Source: Microbacterium paraoxydans (GTDB taxonomy: Bacteria > Actinomycetota > Actinomycetes > Actinomycetales > Microbacteriaceae). Taken from it: a DNA stretch of 64,000 nucleotides. The position numbers were made by a program, and so were the translations under genes. Position 1 is the stretch's first letter; every line of letters begins with the position of its first letter. The DNA lies in assembly GCF_019056515.1 (NCBI RefSeq), contig NZ_CP064873.1, forward strand, positions 3,286,001 through 3,350,000. The letters are read 5' to 3'. Below, piece after piece: positions 52,553 to 59,547 of this stretch. The notes below the pieces were generated by a model. The model did no database searches. It was not told the origin of the DNA and saw nothing but the letters and a program-made list of their open reading frames with translations.

Positions 52553-53458
52553 ATGAACGACAAGACTCCTGCTCCCGACCAGAACCCCACGCCGGACGAG
52601 AACGACACCGCAGGTCAGAACGCGGCTCCCGCCGTCCCGAATGCGGGCCAGGACGAGCACGCCGGACAGGACACCCCCGCCGGCCCCGGCACCACCGCCG
52701 ACGCCCCGACGGTCCCGGTCGCACCGACCCCCGGCCCCGCCTCCGGCCCTGCCGCTGCCCCGAACGCCGCCCCGGAGGCACCGGCCGCCGCCGCAACCCC
52801 CGCCACGCCCGGACGCAAGCGCGCGCTCCTGATCGGCGGCGGGATCGCGGCCGCGGTGCTGCTCGCCGGCGGAGGCGTCGCGGTGGGTGCCGCGATCGGC
52901 GACGAGTTCGGCGACGACGACGACCGCCCCGCCATGGAGGGCCCCCGACACGAGGGCGACCACGGCCCGCGCGGTGACCACCGCGGCGACGAGGATGCCC
53001 GCCCGAGCGGAGACCGGGGCGACCGCGGCCCTGTCACCGGCATCGGCACCGACGACGTCGACGAGCTCCTCGCGATCGCCGCCGCCGCCCAGGACGCCGC
53101 CGAGGGCGAGGTCACCTCGATCGACGCGAAGCGCGACGGAACGTGGGAAGTGCAGCTGACCACGTCCGCCGGGGACGAGACCGAGGTGCGCGTGGACGAC
53201 GACCTCACCGCGACCGTGGTGTCGACCGACGCCGCAGACGACGACGACAAGGGACCGACTCTCACGCTGGACGAGGAGACCATCCGCACTCTCGTCGACG
53301 CCGCCCTCGCCGTGGCCGAGGGGATGATCACCGACCTCGATGTGGAATCCGACGACGTGAGCCCCTACGACGCCTCCGTCCTCACGACGGACAACCGCTC
53401 GATCGACATCTCCTTCGACGCCTCGTTCGCGGTCGTCGGCACCGACGTCGACGAGTGA
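52553..53458 (+). CDS. Single-pass membrane protein with PepSY-like extracytoplasmic domain
   Basis: A 301-residue protein. Residues ~1-88 are Pro/Ala-rich and cytoplasmic. One membrane helix follows (LIGGGIAAAVLLAGGGVAVG), then a His/Asp/Arg-rich linker and two repeated modules, one reading DVDELLAIAAAAQDAAEGEVTSID and one TIRTLVDAALAVAEGMITDLD. These match the PepSY fold of secreted inhibitor or metal-binding proteins. It is downstream of the two-component pair and its promoter carries three phased repeats, so it may feed back on the sensor. Confidence 0.75.
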   Translation: MNDKTPAPDQNPTPDENDTAGQNAAPAVPNAGQDEHAGQDTPAGPGTTADAPTVPVAPTPGPASGPAAAPNAAPEAPAAAATPATPGRKRALLIGGGIAAAVLLAGGGVAVGAAIGDEFGDDDDRPAMEGPRHEGDHGPRGDHRGDEDARPSGDRGDRGPVTGIGTDDVDELLAIAAAAQDAAEGEVTSIDAKRDGTWEVQLTTSAGDETEVRVDDDLTATVVSTDAADDDDKGPTLTLDEETIRTLVDAALAVAEGMITDLDVESDDVSPYDASVLTTDNRSIDISFDASFAVVGTDVDE

Positions 53459-53486
53459 CCGCGGCCCTGACGGCTAGCATGCAAGG

Positions 53487-53714
53487 ATGACGAACTCCGA
53501 TCCGATCGACGAGGTCTCCATCGGCGGCGAGGTCATCCGCCTCGGCCAGTTCCTCAAGTTCGCGGGACTGCTGGACTCGGGCGGCGACGCGAAAGAGGTC
53601 ATCATCGACGGCTACGTCACCGTGAACGGCGAGGTGGACCGGCGCCGCGGGCGTCAGCTCCGCGACGGCGATGTGGTGACCTTCGAGGGCCGGGCGGTCC
53701 GCGTCCGGCCCTGA
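53487..53714 (+). CDS. S4-domain RNA-binding protein (YaaA/RlbA-like)
   Basis: A 75-residue single S4 domain: VIRLGQFLKFAGLLDSGGDAK, VIIDGYVTVNGEVDRRRGRQL and LRDGDVVTFEGRAVRV, the minimal YaaA type found in Gram-positives. It binds RNA, probably ribosomal. Its 3' end overlaps the convergent EamA gene by 61 nt. Confidence 0.85.
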   Translation: MTNSDPIDEVSIGGEVIRLGQFLKFAGLLDSGGDAKEVIIDGYVTVNGEVDRRRGRQLRDGDVVTFEGRAVRVRP

Positions 53715-54646
53715 CCCGGCATCGCGGAGCCTCCCTCCACCTCCGCGCCCCGGTTCCGCGCCTCGCTCACGAGCACCGCGGTCACCCCGGCGCCGCACAG
53801 CACGAACCCGCCGAGCGTGATCGCCGTGAGGGGTTCGCCGAGCAGCAGCGCCCCGCCGATCGCGGTCGCCGGGGCGACGAGGAAGAGCAGCGCCTGCAGT
53901 GCGGTGATGCCGACCCGGCGCAGTAGCCACCAGTAGAGGCCATAGGCGCCGAGCGTGGGGAAGACGGCGGTCAGGACCACGGCGATCCAGAACGACGGTC
54001 GCGCCGGCGGAACGAGTGCCCCGGCGAGCGCGGCGATGACGAGGAGCAGCACGGCGGTCACGCTCACGTGGATGGTCAGGGTCAGCAGCACCCCCGTACG
54101 CACGGCCGTCCGCCGCTGCACCAGGGTGCCGATCACGAGGCAGACCATCGCCGCCGCCGGAAGCAGATACGCGACGAGCGGCGCGGAGCCCGCGCCGAAC
54201 TGGGACTGCACCACGAGCAGCACCCCCACCGCCCCGATCACCAGTCCCGCCACCTGGGCGCCGCGCACACGGAGGCCCAGCACCGGCCCGACCAGCACGG
54301 CGACGAGCAGCGGCTGGACCGCGTCGATCAGCGCGACGGTGCCGGTGGCGATCCCTGCGGCGACGGCTGCGTACACCGCAGCGCAGTACCCGAATTGGGC
54401 GAGCGCTCCGATGACCGCTTGGACACCGAGCTCCCGCGCGGTCATCCCCTTCGCCGCTCCGGACACCGCGACAAGGGTCACGAGCAGGACGGCGAGCGGC
54501 GTGAACCGCCAGACCAGGAGCGTCAGCGGGTCGACGTCCGCGGTGGCGACCGCAGGGATGAGGAATCCCGAGCTCCACGTGAGGACGAAGGCCACCGCTG
54601 CACCCGCGGTCACGACCCGGGAGAGTATACCGATCTGTTTACTCAT
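53654..54646 (-). CDS. EamA/DMT-family exporter
   Basis: A 330-residue protein with ten predicted helices in two EamA repeats: FVLTWSSGFLIPAVATADVD in helix 1, PLTLLVWRFTPLAVLLV, and the second repeat around YLLPAAAMVCLVIGTLVQRR and VGITALQALLFLVAPATAI. It exports metabolites such as amino acids or purines. It is divergent from a TetR regulator whose paired operators overlap its start. The C-terminal tail lies within the S4 gene. Confidence 0.85.
   Translation of the reverse strand: MSKQIGILSRVVTAGAAVAFVLTWSSGFLIPAVATADVDPLTLLVWRFTPLAVLLVTLVAVSGAAKGMTARELGVQAVIGALAQFGYCAAVYAAVAAGIATGTVALIDAVQPLLVAVLVGPVLGLRVRGAQVAGLVIGAVGVLLVVQSQFGAGSAPLVAYLLPAAAMVCLVIGTLVQRRTAVRTGVLLTLTIHVSVTAVLLLVIAALAGALVPPARPSFWIAVVLTAVFPTLGAYGLYWWLLRRVGITALQALLFLVAPATAIGGALLLGEPLTAITLGGFVLCGAGVTAVLVSEARNRGAEVEGGSAMPGQGRTRTARPSKVTTSPSRS
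54623..54644. promoter_or_regulatory. Candidate TetR operator O1
   Basis: GAGTATAC - N6 - GTTTACTC, arms complementary at 7 of 8 positions, ending at the start codon of the EamA gene. The same arm and N6 spacing recur 29 nt away, so the pair probably controls both divergent genes. Confidence 0.6.
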
Positions 54647-54651
54647 CCCGT

Positions 54652-54673
54652 CACTATACAGGTTGGTATACTC
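54652..54673. promoter_or_regulatory. Candidate TetR operator O2
   Basis: CACTATAC - N6 - GTATACTC (6 of 8 symmetric; right arm identical to the O1 consensus) just before the TetR ATG at 54679. A TetR dimer at O2 would block its own transcription, and at O1 the exporter's. Confidence 0.6.
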
Positions 54674-54678
54674 ATCGC

Positions 54679-55284
54679 ATGTCGACCGCCGTGCCGGAGC
54701 TCCCGCCGCTGACCCCCGGGGCGCGCCGCGTGCTCGATGCCGCCTCCGACCTCTTCTACGAGCGCGGCATCCACGCCGTCGGGGTCGACACCATCGCCGC
54801 TGCGGCCGGGGTGACGAAGAAGACCCTGTATGACCGCTTCGGATCGAAGGAAGCGCTCGTCGTGTCCTACCTGCAGCACCGGGACGCCCGCTGGCGGGAT
54901 CACGTCGCCGCTCACCTCGCACGGGTCCCGGATCCGGGGCACGCCCGCGTGCTCGCGATCTTCGATGCCGCCATCTCCTGGGCGCCGGACCACAGCACCA
55001 AGGGATGCAGCGCCATCAACGCGCGCGCCGAGATCGACGGCCCCGGGGACGCCCCGCTGGTGCTCGCCGAGGCTCGTCGCGAGAAGGAGTGGCTGCTCGC
55101 GGTCTTCGCTGAGCTCTGCGGTGAGGCCGGGCTCCACCACCCGGACCGGCTCGCCGAGACGCTCATGCTGCTCTATGAAGGCGCGATCGTCACCGTCGGC
55201 ATGGGGACGTTCGCGGAGCCGTTCGCGACCGCTCGGGACAGCGCGCGCCGACTGCTGGAATCCGCTGCGTCCGACGCGTCCTAG
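54679..55284 (+). CDS. TetR-family repressor
   Basis: A 201-residue protein with the N-terminal TetR HTH (RRVLDAASDLFYERGIHAVG, VDTIAAAAGVTKKTLYDRFGSKEAL) and an all-helical ligand domain containing STKGCSAINARAEI. It lies 32 nt from the divergent EamA gene with two matching operators, so it is the local repressor of that exporter. Ligand unknown. Confidence 0.88.
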   Translation: MSTAVPELPPLTPGARRVLDAASDLFYERGIHAVGVDTIAAAAGVTKKTLYDRFGSKEALVVSYLQHRDARWRDHVAAHLARVPDPGHARVLAIFDAAISWAPDHSTKGCSAINARAEIDGPGDAPLVLAEARREKEWLLAVFAELCGEAGLHHPDRLAETLMLLYEGAIVTVGMGTFAEPFATARDSARRLLESAASDAS

Positions 55285-55757
55285 ACGCCGGTCGTCGGTG
55301 AGGACGCGCGCGGCGGCAGCACCGCGCGCACCGTGACCACGAGGAACGCCACGAGCAGCACCACCATCGTCACGTCCGCGACGATGTAGGCGTAGTGCGC
55401 GCCGTCGGTTCCCGGAGCCTCCTGCCCTGCGATGACGAGGTCGCTGCGCCGATTGAGGATCGGGCGGATGACGATGACCTCGACGAGGAACACCAGCCAC
55501 AGCCCGCCGAGCAGCAGAGCCGAGGAGCGCCCGGCACGGGCACGGACGCTGACCGCCGTCAACACGAGGAGCACCGCTCCCGCGAGGACGTTGAGGGCGA
55601 TGAACACGAGGCGACCGATGCCGAGACCCAGCGGGATCGTGATTCCGGGAGCCAGGAACTTCAGCGGTGCCTCCAGGAACGAGATCGCGATGATCGCCCC
55701 GAGCAGGAAAGCGGGCAGCAGCAGGCGAAGTGCCGTCACCGTGCGTCCACCCGTCAT
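55281..55757 (-). CDS. Four-helix membrane protein of unknown function
   Basis: A 158-residue protein: helices at about 8-28 (LLLPAFLLGAIIAISFLE), 42-65, 75-95 and 122-145. LEAPLKFLAPGITIPLGLGIGR resembles DUF4149-type proteins, but the match is not firm. It overlaps the convergent TetR gene by 4 nt and diverges from the regulator at 55849. Function unknown. Confidence 0.6.
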   Translation of the reverse strand: MTGGRTVTALRLLLPAFLLGAIIAISFLEAPLKFLAPGITIPLGLGIGRLVFIALNVLAGAVLLVLTAVSVRARAGRSSALLLGGLWLVFLVEVIVIRPILNRRSDLVIAGQEAPGTDGAHYAYIVADVTMVVLLVAFLVVTVRAVLPPRASSPTTGV

Positions 55758-55848
55758 GGCCTCAGGCTAACCGGGCGGTCCGCACCCCCGGCGGCGGGTG
55801 ACCGTGGAAATCGGCCCCTCGCTCTGCGCTCAGGGGATAATGGGTAAC

Positions 55849-56481
55849 ATGCCACGTCCTACCGACGCCTACCGCGGACTCATGCAGAGCAGCCGGCTGC
55901 GGGTTCTCGCCGCCTTGATGGACACTCCGGGAATCGGCCTCGCCGAGCTCTCCCTCCGCATGGGCCTCCACGTGAACACCCTGCGCGACCACCTCCGCGT
56001 GCTCGAGGGTGAGGGTCTCGCCCGGTCCGAGGTGGAGCACACGGGCCGCCGAGGAAGACCGCGCCTCCGCTTCTCCCCCGTGCTGCCGAGTGAGCCGAAT
56101 GAGATCGAGGAACGGCGGGTCCAGGAGGCGATCCGCCACGGCGACCTCATGCGCGCGGTGCTCCCGGCGACGCGATCAGGCCTGCCCGAGGCCGCGACGC
56201 ATCAGCTCGACGCACTGTTCCACCACCTCGACGACGTGGGCCTGCAGCCCGACATCGACGAGAAGGCGATGACCGTCGACCTCTCCCCCTGCCGCTTCCA
56301 CACGCTGCTGACCGATGACCAGACCGTGGTCTGCCGGGTGCACGAGGAGCTCATGAAGTCGGTGCTGGCGAGAGCGGGCGGACCCGTGGAGATCGAACGC
56401 GTGATCCCGTTCACGAGCGCGCACTCCTGCCACGTCCGGCTCAGCCTCCGCGAGGAGTCGGCGTCCGACGCAGGAAGCTGA
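55849..56481 (+). CDS. Winged-helix regulator with cysteine cluster (possible Fe-S or metal-sensing, SufR-like)
   Basis: About 210 residues. The HTH occupies residues ~10-65: SSRLRVLAALMDTPGIGLAE, GLHVNTLRDHLRVLEGEGLA and a wing HTGRRGRPRLRFS. The C-terminal third has three Cys in DLSPCRFHTLL, TVVCRVHEELMK and SAHSCHVRL, the pattern of SufR/NsrR-like regulators that hold an iron-sulfur cluster. ATG 55849 is used; ATG 55840 is nearby. It is divergent from the membrane protein at 55757 and convergent with dnaB. Confidence 0.7.
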   Translation: MPRPTDAYRGLMQSSRLRVLAALMDTPGIGLAELSLRMGLHVNTLRDHLRVLEGEGLARSEVEHTGRRGRPRLRFSPVLPSEPNEIEERRVQEAIRHGDLMRAVLPATRSGLPEAATHQLDALFHHLDDVGLQPDIDEKAMTVDLSPCRFHTLLTDDQTVVCRVHEELMKSVLARAGGPVEIERVIPFTSAHSCHVRLSLREESASDAGS

Positions 56482-56490
56482 CGCCACAGC

Positions 56491-57864
56491 TCAGTTGAAG
56501 TCGCCGCCCGGCGCCATGTCGGCGAACCGGGAGTAGTGCCCCTGGAAGGCGACGGTGATGGTCGCGGTCGGACCGTTACGGTGCTTGGCCACGATGAGGT
56601 CGGCCTCGCCGGGACGGACGTCCTTGTCGTAGACCGAGTCGCGGTGCAGCAGGATGACCATGTCGGCGTCCTGCTCGATCGATCCGGACTCTCGCAGGTC
56701 GCTGATCGCGGGCTTCTTGTCCTGGCGCTGCTCGGGACCACGGTTCAGCTGCGACAGTGCGATGACCGGGACCTGCAGCTCCTTGGCGATGAGCTTGAGG
56801 CTTCGAGAGAACTCCGAGACCTCCTGCTGACGGGACTCGACGCGCTTACCCGACGTCATGAGCTGGAGGTAGTCGATGATGACCATGCGCAGACCGGCAC
56901 GCTGCTTCAGCCGTCGGCACTTCGCCCGGATCTCGACGAGCGTCATGTTCGGGCTGTCGTCGATGTAGAGCGGGGCGTCGTTGATGCGGCCGCGGGTGGC
57001 GGCGACCGTCGTCCAGTCCCGCGGGTCGAGCGTTCCCTTGCGCATGTTCTGCAGCGGGATCGCCCCCTCGGCGCTGAGCAGACGCATCGCGATCTCGCTC
57101 TTGCCCATCTCGAGGGAGAAGAAGATCGAGGGGAAGTCGTGCCCGATCGAGGCCGCACGGGCGAAGTCGAGGGCGAGCGTGGACTTTCCCATCGCGGGTC
57201 GCGCGGCGACGACGATCATCTGCCCGCCGTGCAGGCCGTTGGTGAGCTCGTCGAGCTCGCGGAAGCCGGTGGGGATGCCGGTCATGGAACCGTCGCGGCC
57301 GTTGGCCGCCTCGATCTCCTCGACCGCGGCGTCGACCGCGACCGTGAGCGGCACGTAGTCCTCGGCCGTCTCCGAGCCGGTCACCGAATAGATCTCGGCC
57401 TGCGCGTTGTTGACGATGTCGGTCGCGTCGCCCTGGCCGTCGTAGCCGAGCTGGACGATGCGCGTCCCGGCGTCGACGAGGCGGCGGAGGATCGCGCGCT
57501 CGGAGACGATGCCGGCGTAGTAGCCGGCGTTGGCCGCGGTCGGGACGATCGACGTGAGCGTGTGCAGGTAGTCGGCGCCGCCGGCCTTGTTCAGCTCACC
57601 GGTCTTGATCAGCTCGTCGGTGACCGCGACGACGTCGGTCGGTTCACCGTGGGAGTAGAGCGAGAGGATCGCCTCGAAGATGAGTTCGTGCTTGGGGATG
57701 TAGAAGTCGGCGCCCTTGAGCGTCTCGATCACGTCGGCGACCGCGTCCTTCGACAGGAGCATGCCGCCCAGGGCGCTCTGCTCGGCGAGGAGGTCGTGCG
57801 GAGGGGTGCGCTCGGGCGGACGCTGCCCTCCCAGGCGCTCCTCGGAGATGTCGGCGATCGACAC
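56491..57864 (-). CDS. dnaB: Replicative DNA helicase DnaB
   Basis: A 457-residue helicase. The N-terminal primase-interacting domain opens PPHDLLAEQSALGGMLLSKDA. The RecA-like motor has Walker A ARPAMGKSTLALDFA, Walker B MVIIDYLQLM, VIALSQLNRGPEQRQDKKP and the arginine-finger block DLRESGSIEQDADMVI. No intein is present. GTG 57864 has GAAGGGAA upstream. It unwinds DNA at the replication fork; an unusual DnaA-box group lies upstream. Confidence 0.95.
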   Translation of the reverse strand: MSIADISEERLGGQRPPERTPPHDLLAEQSALGGMLLSKDAVADVIETLKGADFYIPKHELIFEAILSLYSHGEPTDVVAVTDELIKTGELNKAGGADYLHTLTSIVPTAANAGYYAGIVSERAILRRLVDAGTRIVQLGYDGQGDATDIVNNAQAEIYSVTGSETAEDYVPLTVAVDAAVEEIEAANGRDGSMTGIPTGFRELDELTNGLHGGQMIVVAARPAMGKSTLALDFARAASIGHDFPSIFFSLEMGKSEIAMRLLSAEGAIPLQNMRKGTLDPRDWTTVAATRGRINDAPLYIDDSPNMTLVEIRAKCRRLKQRAGLRMVIIDYLQLMTSGKRVESRQQEVSEFSRSLKLIAKELQVPVIALSQLNRGPEQRQDKKPAISDLRESGSIEQDADMVILLHRDSVYDKDVRPGEADLIVAKHRNGPTATITVAFQGHYSRFADMAPGGDFN

Positions 57865-58380
57865 TGTGTTCCCTTCGATGCGACGATTCTGAGGCGGGCC
57901 CCGCGCGCGCATCCGCGGATGCCGGTGCGGGGGACCGCGGCCGCGCGGCGGCCATCCCCAGACAAGCAGGTGCCCCCGACATTCGGTCGCTCGACCACGC
58001 TATGAGCGGTCTCCACACGGTGCAACACGGCCTGTGGATAACCATGTGGACAGCGTGCGGACAATCTCGGAGTGTCTGTGCAGAACAGGTGTGGATAACC
58101 CGGTGGACGGTGTGAACGCCGAACTTTTTTTATTGCCCTGACCGGGGTTTCATCGTTTCCCCACCCTGTGGATGAAAACGAGTTTAAATTGCGCGTTGAA
58201 GGTTTCCCCTCCGGAGGGGGCATGTGTAGAACCTGGGGAAAGTCAAGCCGGAAATCCGCCGGGCGCGTCACGATCTGACACGAGAAGAATCGGATGTAAA
58301 CGCCCCTGGACAGACAGGGGGTGCGCGAGTATTCTGCCTCCCATCGACACACCCGTGGACCTTCGGAGGGGGAGGACGAC
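57865..58380. other. 516-nt intergenic region between dnaB and the surface-protein gene, with DnaA boxes
   Basis: No gene is seen. The region is AT-richer than the surrounding sequence, with a T7 run (58125-58131), a TTTAAATT patch (about 58182-58189) and three strong DnaA-box-like nonamers. A 14-nt palindrome CCCCTCCGGAGGGG lies at 58206-58219. The dnaB promoter and the promoter of 58381 must both be here. Confidence 0.7.
58033..58175 (+). promoter_or_regulatory. DnaA-box cluster
   Basis: TGTGGATAA at 58033-58041 and 58090-58098 (reverse complement TTATCCACA, the consensus DnaA box) and TGTGGATGA at 58167-58175, all in one orientation, plus a weaker TGTGGACAG at 58045-58053. Spacings are 57 and 77 nt. 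With neighbouring AT-rich patches this looks like a DnaA-regulated promoter for dnaB or a DnaA-titration site rather than oriC, since dnaA and dnaN are absent. Confidence 0.65.
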
Positions 58381-59445
58381 GTGGACGCTCGGACCACCCG
58401 ACGCGGCGTACCCCACGCCGTCCTCTGGGGTGGAATCGGCGCGCTCGCCTGGGCAGCCCTGACCGTCCTCACCGGCGGCGGCTCCGCGCACGCGGACGAG
58501 CAGCCGAAGGGTCCGCTCGACAGCCTCACCTCGGTCGTATCCGAGACCGTCACCGCCGTGACGAAGCCGGTCGTGAACGACGTCGTGGCTCCGGTGGTGA
58601 ACCAGGTGGCGACTCCGGTGGTCCAGGAGGTCGTCGCGCCCGTGGTGCACGAGGTCGTGGCTCCGGTCGTGACCCACACCGTCGCTCCCGTGCAGGAGGC
58701 CGCTCCCGCCGTCGTCGAGACGGTGACCGAGACGGTGACGCAGGTCCCGGTCGTCGGAGACACCGCGGCCCCGGTGCTCGAGGCGGTGGCCGAGACCACC
58801 GAGACGGTCGCCGAGCCCGTGACCGACGTGCTCGGCTCTGCACCGGTCTCGCAGATCACGGCGCCCGTGCTCGACCTCGTCGGCGGCCTTCCGCTGGTCG
58901 GCGGCATCGTCGTCGACTCCGGCGCCATCGACCTGGTCGAGAACGTCGTCGGCGTCGTCGATGGCACGACCGGCCTGATCGGCGGCGTCGTCGAGGAGAC
59001 CGTTCCGCCGGTCGTCGAGGTGCTCACGCCACACGAGCCGGCCGCACCGCAGACCCCGGAGGGCTCCGTCCCCGCGGGTGTGACCACAGCGCGCGACGGG
59101 ATCGCCGCGCTTCCCGAGCCTGCGCCCGCACCGTCGGCCTCCCCGAGCACGGGCCAGCACTCTGCGCTCCGTACCGTGGCTTCCTTTGCAGGCCCGGTCT
59201 CCGCGCCCCACTCCTCGGACGCCGGCGCCGGTGACGCTGCTCCGGTGCCGCTCGGTGCTCCTCCGGCCGCTCCGGCCGCCCCCGCCTCTTCCTCCGCCAC
59301 CTCGGCCGGAGGTTCCACCAGCGCCCCCGCTCGCCTCAGCGAGATCGGGGCGACCCCGCTCCGTGCTGGGGAGCGGGCAGCCGGCGCACGGGACGACGTC
59401 CTTCCGGGCGCCCCCGTCGCCGACACCGACGTCTCTCCCGACTGA
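58381..59445 (+). CDS. Secreted Val/Pro-repeat protein of unknown function
   Basis: A 354-residue protein from GTG 58381 behind GGAGGGGGAGG. The signal peptide (ARTTRRGVPHAVLWGGIG, hydrophobic core, SAHA cleavage) precedes an array of valine-rich units like VVNDVVAPVVNQVATPVV, then ETVTETVTQVPVV, DLVGGLPLVGGIVVDSG and a long Ala/Pro/Ser tail. There is no sortase motif or second membrane helix. Its leader resembles that of the next gene (VLWG...), so the two may work together in the envelope. I do not recognise the family. Confidence 0.65.
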   Translation: MDARTTRRGVPHAVLWGGIGALAWAALTVLTGGGSAHADEQPKGPLDSLTSVVSETVTAVTKPVVNDVVAPVVNQVATPVVQEVVAPVVHEVVAPVVTHTVAPVQEAAPAVVETVTETVTQVPVVGDTAAPVLEAVAETTETVAEPVTDVLGSAPVSQITAPVLDLVGGLPLVGGIVVDSGAIDLVENVVGVVDGTTGLIGGVVEETVPPVVEVLTPHEPAAPQTPEGSVPAGVTTARDGIAALPEPAPAPSASPSTGQHSALRTVASFAGPVSAPHSSDAGAGDAAPVPLGAPPAAPAAPASSSATSAGGSTSAPARLSEIGATPLRAGERAAGARDDVLPGAPVADTDVSPD

Positions 59446-59547
59446 CGGACTGTCGCGTCATCCCACCCGGATGACAGATGCCGTGCTGCGCGCGCACTTC
59501 CTCGCGTGCATCCCATCAGACAGACCAGTCACGTCAGGAGAACCATC

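Noticed and set aside
57865..58380. Chromosomal origin of replication
   Set aside because: Only three good DnaA boxes, and dnaA, dnaN, recF, gyrB and rpmH are all absent; a DnaA-regulated dnaB promoter explains it better.
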